Positions 1 to 16,696 of a stretch of DNA of 64,000 nucleotides are shown piece by piece. Origin of the DNA: Paramecium octaurelia (Eukaryota; Ciliophora; Oligohymenophorea; Peniculida; Parameciidae); assembly GCA_905182995.1 (NCBI GenBank), contig CAJJDP010000007.1:372049-436048 (forward strand), given 5' to 3'. A model generated the notes under the pieces. That model searched no databases. It was not told where the DNA came from and worked only from the letters and a program-made list of their open reading frames with translations. The number at the start of each line of letters is the position of its first letter. Position 1 is the stretch's first letter. The translations under genes were made by a program, and so were the position numbers.

Positions 1-32
1 ATTGATGTTCTAATAAAAAGATTATTTTATGA

Positions 33-1722
33 TCATTTTTGCATCTTTTTTCTTTCTGCAATTTTCCTTCTAGCTTTTTTAGCTTAATAAAGCAATTTTA
101 CAACTATTTTCAATGCCATTTAAATATTAAGACTAGTCAAGGCAAATCGAATATCCATTTCGGTGACATCAATATATTCAATATATTAATTAATTATTGG
201 CTACTTACCGAAATCAGTTACCCAATCATCCATAATGATCTAATCAATTTTCAACCTTTTTTCAGGAGACTTTTATAATAAACCCTACAATAATTTAATA
301 ATTGAATTTGAAAATCCTTAGGGCTAAGTAAAAGGTGGACTATATAACAATAATAACTAACTTGTCCTCCAATATTTGTTATCTCAACTCCATTGATTTC
401 TAACTTGTAAATGGCAGTTTTCCATAGACCATCTAATACAGAGTTACTCCTCCTGCCCAGATATCAACTGGTTTTCCATCAAAATTCTATCCTAAATAAT
501 AGACTCCATCCGTACCTTTAAATACCTCTGGAGCTAAGTATGCTTGAGTGCCTGTCTAATTGGATATGCGACCATCTCCTCCGTCTTCCATGATATGAGA
601 AACTCCGAAATCTGCAATCTTAAGCTAATTGTTTATGTTGACTAATAGGTTTTCTGGTTTTATATCTCTATGAATCACATTGACACATTCATGTACTGAA
701 TATTGAATACTATTTTACAGTAATACAACCCTTTTATAAAATCAGAAAAGTAATGGCGACATTGCTCTTCTGTCAATTTAAGCAAGGGATTTTTGTCCTC
801 AATTTCATCCAATATGTTGGAGGTAGTTTTCTATTTTTTAAAGAACCCTTTGCTTAAGATACTTCCTTTGCCCATGTATTCCATAACCAAATAGAGCTTA
901 TCTTTGTTTGGGTCATCGATTACCTCAAATAATTGAACTACGTTTTCGTGGGATATCTAATTAACAGTCCTGATACCTTTTTCATGATGGCTATTTCTCT
1001 TTCTAACATGGTATAAGCATTTGATTTTGAAAGCAGTTTCTTTTTTAACTTTTTTTTATTTGCTATTTTAATTGCCTAAGAAATTGAGTTAATATATCTA
1101 CAAAGATTTCGCCTTTAAAATTTTATGCTTTTTTCACTTTTCCAAAGGCTCCTTGTCCCAATGATTCTAGGACAGTATATTAGTTAATTTATGCCATGCC
1201 TTCTTCATTTACACTCTTCTCCAAATGTGAAGTTTGGACCACTTCTAGTGTGTGTTAGACTTATAAGGATTTCCTGGGTTGCTTCTGTCTCTGAGAGCTT
1301 AGCATCTAGGATTCCTTAATGCTCAAATATTTCTCCATTGATATTTCTACTTTCTCATACGATTTACTCAATCTTACTTCAATTTTCTTTGATTTCCTAA
1401 TAACATCAATCAAATTTGTAGTTGCATACTCAAGGAAGGGCTTCTTGATCCCTGGAGACTTCGCATTAAAGGCTTACAAATTTTATGGATTTTGATTTAG
1501 AACTATTCTAGAAGGCACATTTCTGACTATTTCAAGAAGATTAGTCTAATGTTTGAGTTTATTTTTATGCGAAAACAAAGTTGTATCATCCCATCTGAGA
1601 TTAAAATCACTGGGATCTGTTTTCAATCTTTCAGGCTCTTAAAGTAGAGATAGCATCCTTACCAGTCTAAATCATAGATACCTATAATTGTTTAACTGAT
1701 TGTTTGATGTCCCACTGCCCAT
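33..1722 (-). CDS. CaMKK/LKB1-activator-like Ser/Thr protein kinase
   Basis: About 527 residues over six exons. A polar N-terminal region (residues 1 to about 180) precedes a full kinase domain: glycine loop GQGAFGKV, AIK lysine, catalytic [13 protein letters not shown] (IADFGVSHI) and an APE-type LAPEVF. The wording after DFG and the DIWAGGVTLYQMVYGKLPF segment resemble CaMKK and yeast SNF1-activating kinases, which phosphorylate downstream kinases on the activation loop; that family call is inference. The C-terminus is basic. Introns of 20-26 nt are needed in the domain, one ending in CAG. The start at 1722 (MGSGTSNN, a myristoylation-type N-terminus) needs an unusual 15-nt intron at 1667-1681. 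The alternative Met at 1656 avoids it. Divergent from the next gene, 32 bases away. Confidence 0.85.
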
Positions 1723-1754
1723 ATATATTATATTCAATAAATTATTATTGAATT

Positions 1755-3033
1755 ATGCAATCCGAAGACAATGAGTGGTAAAAAGTGGTTCAGACCACCA
1801 CCAAAATAGATTAATAAATCAAGAATATCAAATTGAGATTATAGTCAGCATTGACATAGCTTATCATTCAATCCGAAGAAAATAATAAAATTAGCAATCC
1901 TGAACCAATCCTTCCAAAAACCAATGTTCCTTTGATCATACAACATACCAGCAGATCTATTGAAAAGAGAGACAAACCTGCAATCAGACAGTGTGCATCT
2001 AAATCTCCTATTAGAACCCCTGAAACTACGGACTGCCCATCTCCAATTTCATCAATAGCTCATAATTCCCTTCTAAGAATGTAATTGAAGGCAGCAGAAG
2101 TGTTAAGTCCAAAATATCAAAATATATCGGATAGATTCCATATAGGCAAATTTTTGGGTAAAGGCAAATTTAGTGATGTATTTTAAGCATAGTAAAATAC
2201 TAATTTAAATTAGAGAGAAATCATCAAAAGTGTTAGTGGCTTTAAAAGTAATTCAAAAGAGTGTTATCAGCAAATATAAAATGGAGGCCCAATTGGCCCA
2301 TGAAATAAAAATTTAGAGTTATCTCAATCATCCAAATATACTTAAACTATATGGTGTATTCTAAGAATAAACTAAAGTATTTAATTGAAGATTATTAGAT
2401 TGTTTTAATTTTAGAATATGCACCAGATGGAGAGTTATACAAGTTGCTTAAGAAACAACCAAATCGTAGATTCAGTGAAAATAAAGCTGGAAACTATATT
2501 GCATAGATTGTGGAAGGGATTTCGTACATGCATAAAATGAAAGTGATTCATAGAGATATCAAACCAGAAAACATATTAATTAGTCTAGTAATAAAGATGA
2601 ATTAAATTAGTAATTTCTAAAAATAGCTGATTTTGGATTAGCTACATATTCACCAGAATCTAAACCCAGGTAATCCTTTTGCGGCACAATTGATTATATG
2701 TCTCCAGAGATAGCTTCTGGGTAAGACTATGATCACTCAGTTGACTTGTGGTCGATAGGCATCCTAGCGTATGAATTGACTACAGGAACCACACCTTTTT
2801 ATTAATCATCTAAAGAAGATACCATGAGGAAGATCATAGAAGGTCGAGTTGATTTCCCTAAATATGTTTCGAATGAATTATAAGATTTTTCAAAGTGCTG
2901 TTTGAGGAAGGATCCCTCATAAAGGTTGAGATTGGAATAGATGGCTGTTCATAAATGGATTCAAATGAATCATTAGGCTGGGGGATAGTATGATCGAATG
3001 CTTGTTTAATAATTGGTAACAATACTGAAATGA
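1755..3033 (+). CDS. Aurora-like Ser/Thr protein kinase
   Basis: About 403 residues in four exons; introns of 22, 22 and 23 nt restore the frame. An N-terminal tail of about 120 polar residues with SPIRTPE-like sites precedes the kinase domain: GKFLGKGKFSDVF loop, ALKV lysine, EYAPDGELYKLL hinge, [22 protein letters not shown], and FCGTIDYMSPEIASG, the Aurora-style activation segment. The EYAP hinge and the GTIDYMSPE block point to the Aurora family, which acts in mitosis and ciliary disassembly. It could be another AGC-related kinase, since the distinction rests on short motifs. The next gene starts 45 bases after its stop on the same strand. Confidence 0.82.
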
Positions 3034-3078
3034 TTTATGTGATTATGTGAAAATTTGTTTTAATTTTATTATAAATTA

Positions 3079-7094
<4,016 letters not shown>

Positions 7095-7118
7095 AAATAC
7101 AATTATTAAATTATTTCA

Positions 7119-8969
7119 ATGGAATATTATCAAGTCAAGACAAATCGAGTAGAGACTAATATTACATCAGTAAAGAGTAATGGCTAGAATTTGACGACGA
7201 GAGTGGAGTCTGTAAGCAACGGGGAACAAGATCGGAGAATTCAAAATATTACAAAATAAATGCAAATATTTTTAATGGCCATAGAACTAGAAAGACTTAG
7301 TGAATAAAATTACAAGTTATAATAGAGGTTGAAAAATATGGAGGATCAACAATTTAATACAATGAATCTTGAATAATAGATTATAGATTTGAAATAGAAA
7401 ATGGATTACTTAGAGCAATAGTATTAAACAGTTGTAATTCAGAAGGAAGAAATCAAGTATAATTATGAAGAAATCATAAAATATCATGAGAAAAGTGAAG
7501 ACAATTAGAATCTATTAAAAAATGACATCGAAAAACTCAGAATTAAATTAAGAGACTTTGAGGAATAAAAACAAAATGAGATTTTAGCCATCATTAAATA
7601 AAGAGATCTTGAAGCACAAAAATTATTGGTATTGAAATTTTTCATATCTAATAGTAAAAACATTAATAAGAGAATGATTTCAATTGGAAACAATAAATGG
7701 AATACATGGAGAAGGAATTATAAAAATACAAAGAATTGCATTACTAAATCAAAAAAGAAAATACAGAATTGAAAACTATGTTGCAATAGGAGGATCTTTC
7801 TAAAAATAGAGAATTGGAAACATTAATAATTTAATATAAAAATGATATAGATAGGCTTAATCATAATTTGAATAAATATTAATTAGAAAATTAAGATTTA
7901 AAAGAACGAATATATAACGTTGATTAAATACAAGAAGAATTACAGAAATTATTATAAGAGAACCAAGATCTTCGTGAGAACCTGTAATAATTAGAAAATG
8001 AGAACTAAGAAAAACATGTGGATTGTAAAATATTTTAAGAAGAACTTGAAAAATTAAGATATGGTTTATCAGTAAAAACCTAAGAACTTGATGAATATAA
8101 AATAAAAGCTACCAAATATGAGAAATCCTAAATAGACTTCCAAAGGAATAAAAAATCATTAGATGAAAAATTTGCAATTATGCAATAGGAAATTGACAGA
8201 TTATAATTTATTATTAGGTAAAAAACGACTGAAATAGAGAATCTCTAAAAAAGAATTCATGACAATTCAAATGAGAAACAAAGAATGGGAGAATTGGAAT
8301 ACCTATCAAAATTAAATGATAAGAAAAATCAAGATTTGGATAAAAGAAATTAAGAACTTAACTAAAAATTAATTGATTAAACCAAAAAGATCTCAGAACT
8401 TGAAAAATAAAATAATGACTATCTCTCCTTACATAATAAACTCAAAGAGAAATGTGAAGAATTTGAAGGAAGATATAACAATCTCCTTTAAGAGGTAGAT
8501 AAAATAAATAAATAACTTGCTTAGAAGTAATATTATATTTAATTTCTAAGAGTTTAGGAAAACGAAGGTTTGAATAAATAGATCGCAGATAGTAGAATGA
8601 AATTGGCCAATTATGATAGCCAACTTTAAGATTTATATGATTAAATTAATATCCTGGAGTAGGACATTGAGAAATTAAAAAAGTATGAAGAAAATGTAAG
8701 AGCATAATGATTTTTAGTGTAGAGTATTATCATATGAGATTGATAGATTGAATAGCCTGATCGCTTAATAAGAAGAGGAACTTAAGAAGTGGAGACTATA
8801 GTATGCAAATGAAGGATCATTAAATAAAAAGATTATTGAACAGTTATCCATAATGTTTGTTCTTATGATTGAAATAGATAGTTTAAGAAATTCCATTGTA
8901 CAAAAAGACAAATAAATTGAGGATCTAAGAAACTAAAACTTAGCTCAATTTAAAGAAAAAAATAAATGA
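7119..8969 (+). CDS. Long coiled-coil protein, unknown
   Basis: About 600 residues, three exons (introns of 26 and 22 nt). Almost the whole chain is Glu/Lys/Gln-rich with Leu or Ile at heptad spacing, so it is predicted to be a continuous coiled coil. The C-terminal end turns more hydrophobic (MFVLMIEIDSLR). No enzymatic motif is visible. Proteins like this in ciliates are often basal-body or cytoskeletal components, but that is only a possibility. It converges on the kinesin gene with a 32-base gap, so the 3' ends of the transcripts probably overlap. Confidence 0.75.
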
Positions 8970-9001
8970 TTTTAATATGTTTGCTGATTATTAATTTAAT
9001 A

Positions 9002-12000
9002 TCAATTTTAATCATCAACAATAAATTCACCAATAGCATTTTACATTTATAATAAATTTTTCGACGGTCTCCAAATTTTAATCAGTTTATCTTATCCTCC
9101 ACTTATCACTAAATGGTTGTCTTGGATAACGTGCAATGCATTAATTTATTGCTAGAATTCTAATAAATAATACATTTGAAGCAGTAATTTCATGAAGTAA
9201 TTGGAATTTCCTTTCCTCATTAACTTTGATGGCCCTGACATTACCATCCTTACAAGATGTGTAAATCAATTTCAAACTTTTATCAACTAAACATAGCCTT
9301 AAAATGTACTTGCTAAAGCAGTTATCAGATCTTTATGTATGCTATCATTTGTAGTAGATTCTAAACCTGTTTGCTGTTTCCAAAGTAACATTCTTTTGCT
9401 CAAAGAACTATTTAATCTTCATATATTTATACCAACTCACTATATAGTCCCCAAAAGAGGCAACTCCTGTTACCTTATCCAATTAAGGTGGCTATAACTA
9501 TTAAATTTGATTATATTTATTTTTATTAAAGGGTATTCTTTTAGTATAATGCTTTAATGTCCCATAAATCAACTCAGAATTCTCATCAGAACCATAAATG
9601 CTTAAGATATCTGAACCCTTTTCAAATTCATACAAAATACTTAAATAATGTTATTATATACTTATTTTATCTGGAATCCCAAATATTCAAAGCATTAGAA
9701 TTAATAGACTTACCTGCTGCAACCAATAATCCATTGATACTAGTAATACATTTGATTTCTTCTATTGAAGATTTAAGTAATCCTTTGCACATTAGTGTTA
9801 ATGGATCATATAAAGATATTTGAGATCCATGTGAAACAGCAAAGGCATCTCGATTTGCCCAATAATATATGGATCTACAGTGATTACTTTGATCTATTGT
9901 ACTGATAAGTTATTGAGATTCTACATCCCACACTTTAAATTATTTGTATTATCCAGAGCACAATATGTTGTCTTTTGTATATAATGATAGGATGGGTTAA
10001 TCATGACCTTAAAGAGTTTTCACAATACTAAAATCGATATTAATATTTACTCATAATTAATGATTTCTTATGATGAATTTAACTACTCAGCTATCCAATA
10101 TTAAGAAACCGAACTTCTAACTCTCATACTTGATCCTAATTACCCAAACGATTTTACATGACTCAAGGCTAAAGGTAGTTGTTATTCTGATTTTAATTCT
10201 TTGCTAATTGAATTTCTAAATGTATGATATGATTATGAATGCTATAATTATTATCCTAATCCAATTGACTTATCTTTTTGCTATTTATTGATTTATTCAC
10301 TATAAAAATTCTTGTAGTAATCCAATTCTATGCTTATTGTTCTATATTAATTTTACAATGCCTACAATTTTCTTTTATATTCATTTATCTACCTTTTCAA
10401 ATCATCTATAGGTGTATTTTATCTAATAGATTTTTTTATGGGACTAGGTTTTGCATGAAGAAGTTCTTGATTTGTTTAATTTAACTCCTCTATTTATTGA
10501 GCGTATAAAGTCATTTAATAATGATCTTTGACCCAATTATCAATAACATATCTGAATGATCTGGTACACCAATTATGTAAATCTTTGAAGTACTGATTAG
10601 TTAATACTATAGTATAGTAATCATTTGCTTTAGATGATATCACTCTATAATCATCAATTTTTTAGAGCTAGAATTCTATTGTTTCTGAGATATTTTCTCT
10701 TTTTTACTAAAAATCATTTAATTCTAACTCATATTATTGTACACTCTCAATGCTACAAGCTGCATTGCTTTATGTCATGTCAAATTGAAGTTAATCAATT
10801 TTAATTTGTAATGAACAAATCTTTGCCTCAATTTGTCTTAATTCTTCTTAGATTTCTTCTAACTTAGAGTATTCCTTAGTTATTTATTCTTCAGCCTATT
10901 CACCAAGTATTAATTCTGAAAACAAGTCATCTATTTACTTTTCAAAAGTGTCATATTATAATGATTTATTTGGATTATATCGATTGTGTTATTTGATAAT
11001 TAATTTTTCATTTTTTTGTTTTTATAATTCATCCTCCTTTCGTTTTAATAAAACATCTTTTTTAGTATTATCATTTTTCAATTTACTTACCAAAGTATCT
11101 TATTATATTTTTAATTTTTTTGCATATATTAACTCTTTATGTTTTTACTCCTTGTCTTTTATGTATTTCTCATTTTCTTATTTCATTTTCTTAATCAAAT
11201 CAACTTTCTATTTTTTCATTTGTTCAATATTAGTTCTAAGTTCTTTCACTTAAGTTTCCTAATCATCCAATTTCTTTTACAATTATTTTGAGGTCAATTC
11301 TTTTTATCTCATATCCAATATTTTAGTTTCGTATTCTGATATTTTCAATTTAAGTTAATTCATTTAAGCAGAATCCTATTTAGTATTGAGTTATTTTTAT
11401 AGTTTAGCCTTCTCTTCTTCTAAAATAGATATTTATTTTAAATAGTTTTGCTTATCATCTGATAACAATTAAATTGTCTCTATCTTTATTTTATCCAATT
11501 CTTGAAGCTGATACTCCTATTCTTCAATTTGAAGGTCCTTCTGTATTATTTCAGAGTCATCTAACTCAAAATCGTCATCTATTTAATCTACATCTTATTT
11601 TTTTTTTTCTAATCTCATTAATTCATGTTGCTTTTATCTCAATAATTTTTGATCTCTGCGTGCTTCCTGTACTAAGTTATGTATCATACTAAAATACTTT
11701 TATCAATTAATCATTACTAGATTGTAATAGAAATATTCTTTGTTCATGTTCTATGACTACATTCTTTAAATTAGCAATTTCATTATAATAAGTATCCATT
11801 TGTTAATCCTCATTGAAATTAAATTAGATATTATATTTTTATAGAATTCTAAAATCAAATATATAATCTTACTTTTTTGCATCTTGAAATTGTTTCATAT
11901 TTTAGTCTCTTTGTTTCTTTGCTTTGTAACCTTCTAGCATACTTTCACTTAATCCTTTTTACGAATTCTACAATTCTCTTTACAAATTATTTAATTGCTT

Positions 12001-13395
12001 TTCTAACTATTAATTCTAATTTTTTAATTTAAAAATAGTTTCTCCATGTTCTAAACAAGATTTTTAAGGTCCAGAACTTGGAGAGATAGATTCATAAATC
12101 TGATCAGCCATATATTTAACAGAATCAGTATTGATATGATTATCCTATAGTATTTAAGCAAATTGTTTGATTTGACCCTGAAGACCAAGTATCTATTGTT
12201 TTAAAGCTAGTATTTAAGCTGCATGTGGATCCTTAAATAACACTAATAATTACTCTGTTTTGAGTAGGCTTATTTTTAATTTCTCTAGCTCTACTTGCAT
12301 ATTTCAAAGTGTTAATTGTTTCTTCGTAATTACTAGCCGAGGGTGAAATACAGGCAATCATATAGGTGTTCGAGTTACCTCCCAAGGAATCTTATAGAAT
12401 TCTAGATAATTATTTAAATATTTCAATACCTAGTTAACTTACTTTCTCTATATGGAACATGTGCTGATTTTTTTTAATCACTTAATGTTTTAATTACATT
12501 CCCTAACACCAAAAGGCTTTAATTAATATTAATCCCTTCTTCCATCTGCTTACCTATAGCCAGAGTTTTTTTTAGTCTCTCACTACCAGCCAAATCTACA
12601 AAATGAAATTTGGCACTTAGAGATTCTTCCTCTGATTCTGGGTTTATTTTAAAATAAATTGTAAATATCGCATGGGATCTTGAACTATTCAAATTCATTT
12701 GAGTTGCTGCTGTTGTTCTATGGGTTCCTCCTTTATTTAATATTTGAAGCATATCCTAAGGATTCATTACTGATATTTATGTTAAATTTTGAATTGAAAT
12801 TGTATGATCCTTCTCCTCTCTTATTGTTGGTTATAAATTAGATTTCATCGTTGATTCATTTAGCAAATCAATTATTTATTCATTATATAATTCTATGTAT
12901 GAACATGTAATAATTATGTCCTAGTCTAATTCTTGTTTCCTTTTCTCCACTTCATCAAATAATAAATAAACTGCTCTTGGTATCATTCCCCATTCGTTCT
13001 AGTCTATGTATTAATCACAATATTAAACCAGAATATTGATCCAAACCTAAGGTTCCCATTGTAAAGGTTTTCCCAGAACCTGTTTGGCCATATGCCAATA
13101 TTGTACTATTATATCCCTCAAAGCATCTTTAAACTAAATTGGTTACACAACTAGAAAATAGGAATTCCAATCCTTACCTGTCAAAAATCTCCTCCTAGTT
13201 TGAATCCTAATTGAAGACATGATCAAAAGTAAAGATTTTTCCACTTTATGGCAAAATTATCTATATTATAGTTATTAATACTCTGGTTTCCTCATTCTTC
13301 AAACAACATTCGTCCTTTGCATTTAGTTCCTTGTTGCTTAAAGGCCTTACTCTGACTGCCACTTATACATTTAATTATTAAGTTTGAATATCCAT
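9002..13395 (-). CDS. Kinesin-4/KIF21-like motor with C-terminal WD40 repeats
   Basis: Roughly 1,400 residues. The N-terminal motor domain begins with [14 protein letters not shown]. It has the P-loop [14 protein letters not shown] (near 13060-13100), switch [14 protein letters not shown] and switch [14 protein letters not shown]. The [23 protein letters not shown] region resembles kinesin-4 members KIF4 and KIF21. A long coiled-coil stalk follows (about 12200 down to 10300), then a linker and WD40-type repeats ([37 protein letters not shown]) to the end. Motor plus stalk plus WD40 tail is the KIF21 layout; KIF21 motors walk to microtubule plus ends and limit growth. I checked frame continuity across the stalk/WD40 junction, where one 23-nt intron is needed. 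Internal introns elsewhere are only partly placed. Confidence 0.87.
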
Positions 13396-15386
13396 TTTAT
13401 TATTATTCCAACTTAAGTCAATTATTTATATATACAATCTTAAAACTAAAATATTTATTTATCTGCATCTATAAGCAGCTTCGAAACAAAAGTTTTTTGT
13501 TTTTCAAGATTCATTTATTTTATTTTATATGAATTGACAATCTTGTAATATAAATTGAGCTTTGAAATATGATTTTAGAGTAAAACAAAAAATGGAGAGT
13601 CGACATTTTAATTCGTATTTAGCTTTCAATTTTGCATTAGTTCCCTCTTTATTCTAATTATCGAATAATTTGATTATAATACATTATTTGCCATTAATAT
13701 CTTACAAATAAAAAGTAATACAGAAATAAAGCTTAATGAAGCTTGCAATATATAATCACTAAGTCAAACTAGATTATTTAGAGAATCTTGGGAAAAATTC
13801 AATTTTTAATATATAATATGTTATCATTTTTAGGATTCAGACTAAATGGCCTTTGAATCCCTGAAATTCTTCTAATGAGAATAGTGCTTTAGTTAATGCT
13901 TTGCAATTGAGGAACGCTAGCATATAGTTTTTTTAAATTTGTAGGGGGATTTTATTTGGGTTTTACGAGTTTCTTTTCCTTTTTTTATTTTGAAGTGCAA
14001 CAAAAAAACATTTCCTTCAAATCTTAATTTATAGCTATTAAAAATTATTTAATTAATATTTATTTTAGGGCAAAATCCCAAGATTTATTTGAGAAAATTA
14101 TTGGATTAAATCTAATATCTATGATTTTTTTGTGATTTTTAAATCAAGAATTTAAAATGCACAATAGAATCATTCAAATATTAATATCAATTTTAATTCT
14201 TCTTATTTTCCTAATCTAAAATATCAAAAATATTTAACCATCATCATTTTTAATATAGGCCAATTAATCCATCAAGAATAGCTAAATAACATTATTTAAG
14301 GCTTACAGTCATTAGTTCTCATAATATACATTCACTTTTATTGATTTAAAATTACTAACCATAATGGACCATTTGATAATATCATCTCAGAATTTAATTT
14401 ATGATTGTCTTATGCCTTGTAATCGTAAAAATAATTAATCAATGAATTTCTTACATTTGAATTGATGAGCAAATTATGATTATTTTTTAACTTGTTAATT
14501 TATATTCGTAATTATTATACTTTTATTCTTTTTCTATAATTATTTAAGTATTTAATGAAATTATTGAATTTTTTCATTTCTTAATAAATCAAACCAACTA
14601 TCTAGTTAAATACCTAACTTTGAAAATTATTTAGTTGAATTTAAATATTTCTCATTTTAGTTTAACTTATTAAAAGGCCAATCTAGCTTCTGTTATTCCA
14701 TTATTCTATTTTATACATTTATATCATTTTAATATCTTTAGATTTTATATTTTTTCCTGCTTTTAAGATATCAATATCAAAGTATTTAATTATTTCTCAT
14801 TAAAATTGAGGAAGATAAAAATTTTACATTATTTTAGAAACTTTAAAATAAGAAAATCTTAACTTAAACAAAAGTTAGTAGAAAAGCAAGTTTGCTTATT
14901 TAAAATAGCCATCAATCAATTAAATTTTGCTTTTTTTCTTTTACTTTTAAAAATTTATACTTTTAGTGAACTGAAATAACAGAATAAAATTTGCATGAAT
15001 TATCCTAATATTAATAAATGATAATTAAAACTAAATTGTTTCAAAATAAAGAATACAACCTACTTTTTTAGAAACATCTTTTAATTATTAATCTTTTGTT
15101 AAACTAGAAAAATAAAATTAATTCTTAGGATATTTTTAAGTTGATAATTCATTGTAAGTAAGGAATACTAATTCATTTAAGTAATTTAACTAGAATATTT
15201 TTCCCCTTTACTAGAAATATTATATGAATTACTTGTTTTTGATATTTGTTAATTGTATAATTATAATTTATATATTCTACATAAATTTACAGATTGTTTT
15301 ATTTAAAGCACTTTTATGAGAAATACTCTATATTCACATAAATTGCTAATGTATTGTTATTTTTGGATAATTATAAATATTTTATA
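13396..15386. other. Long AT-rich stretch without a firm gene
   Basis: Nearly 2 kb between the kinesin start and the next small gene, unusually long for this compact genome. It is very AT-rich with many homopolymer runs. Two TGA-free ORFs near 90-100 codons occur (from 13592 and 14157 on +), but with TGA as the only stop such lengths are common by chance. I see no tRNA, rRNA or repeat array. Confidence 0.6.
14157..14465 (+). CDS. Doubtful 102-residue ORF with hydrophobic N-terminus
   Basis: An uninterrupted reading frame with TAA/TAG as Gln. Residues 4-22 are strongly hydrophobic (RIIQILISILILLIFL), which could be a signal peptide or anchor. The rest is unremarkable. It lies inside a long gene-poor stretch, so it may be chance. 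No family recognised. Confidence 0.2.
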
Positions 15387-15750
15387 ATGATATAAATTTA
15401 ATTAATTGAAATCGGAATTGTATTGTTAGTGGCATGCTTAACTTTCTTCCTTTTGGGGTATCAATGGGCTGAGTAAGAACAAAAGCTTAACTATGATAGC
15501 GTATTTGTACTAATTATTTTTTTAGCTTGGATCTGAAGATGATGATAGCTAAGTACATATTTAGTAAATATAGAGAAGCTAGAATAATAGATAAGAGACT
15601 ATAAATAGAGAGAAGTCTAATATCAGAAATAAATTCAAGAACTAAAAAGGTAAATAGGTATGGCAAATAACAAAAAGAATAGTGATCTATGAACATTATT
15701 TGTCATTAATTTAACATGTGGAAATTAAATTCATTTATTATATTAATTGA
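15387..15750 (+). CDS. Small single-pass membrane protein, unknown
   Basis: Two exons joined by a 25-nt intron (GTATTT...TTTTAG) give 112 residues. Residues 9-26 form one transmembrane segment (IVLLVACLTFFLLGYQW), followed directly by acidic then basic, Gln-rich residues with no further hydrophobic stretch. The exon/intron structure in the typical Paramecium style argues that it is real. Function not recognised. It converges on the metallophosphoesterase gene. Confidence 0.5.
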
Positions 15751-15837
15751 AATAGTAAAATATGGTAATAAGGAATAATTGGATAATATGTGTTTAATTG
15801 CGAATAAATTAATATTAAAGTCTTTTTTAATTGTTGT

Positions 15838-16536
15838 TCATCTGTTTTTTTATTCTCTGCAAGGAAGAGTAAACGAAAAAGGTTTGTTTCCAACTGAATA
15901 GTTTTTTTTAAAGTAAGAACAATTAATAAATTAGATGCCATCCTCTTCTGAAATTCCATAGGCTTCATGTATATGACCAAAAATATGATATTTTGGTTTT
16001 ATTTATTTAATTCTTTTTAATAATTATTTATCACCAACATGTTCACAAACTTCACTTTTGGACATATCCCCATGGCCATATGGAGGTCCATGCGTTAACA
16101 CAATATCTGCTTAATCGTTTATGTTCTTCCAAAAATTTTCAGATTCTTTAGGGGACAGTTAAAATGCTCCATTCCAGTATTCTAATGAATATGGACTACC
16201 CCATATTTTATATCCTTCGATATCAACTTCTGAATTTTCTAAATAAATAAAATTCTTTTTTAAATAATAAATCTCTTTTTAGAGCTCCGTATATTATTGC
16301 AATTCTGGATATTTTTAAGAATCAAAGCTTAAGTCATGATTTCCAGCAATGATGATTTTATATTTGAATCCCTATTATGCGTCAAGCCATCTATTGAAAT
16401 TTTGAACTTCTTTATAATCCCCTATACAAGTAAAGTCTCCACAGTGTATTAACACATCCCCTTTTTCTAATATATGTGGATGGGAATTATGAGTATCACT
16501 TAGACAAACAAATTTTAATCCTTATGGTTATTACAT
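15838..16536 (-). CDS. MPPED1/2-like metallophosphoesterase
   Basis: Intronless, 232 residues. Calcineurin-like phosphoesterase motifs occur in order: FVCLSDTHNSHPHI, GDVLIHCGDFTCIG, IIIAGNHDLSFD, VLTHGPPYGHGD and HIFGHIHEAYG. These supply the metal-binding Asp, His and Asn residues. The spacing and the EVQNFNRWL and WGSPYSLEYWNGAF segments match the MPPED1/MPPED2 (UPF0046) branch rather than PP2B or PP1. Members hydrolyse phosphodiesters in vitro; the physiological substrate is not known. The start at 16536 is the first Met after an in-frame TGA. Confidence 0.88.
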
Positions 16537-16696
16537 TCTAAAATAATAATTTTTTAATTTCTTTATTGAATGATGTTATGATGATAATAATGCTCAGTCC
16601 CAATCAGAATCCATTACACTATAAATTTATTTTTCATATAAAATTAAGACGACTTTTGAGTGCTGATTTAATTTTGATTATTAATTTATATATTTA

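Noticed and set aside
10948-11253. 101-codon Phe/Ser/Tyr-rich plus-strand ORF
   Set aside because: It is the complement of the kinesin coiled-coil stalk (Glu/Lys codons), not a membrane protein.
13930-13990. G/T-rich run as a possible telomere addition site or tRNA
   Set aside because: No repeat unit, no cloverleaf and no B-box-like sequence could be seen.
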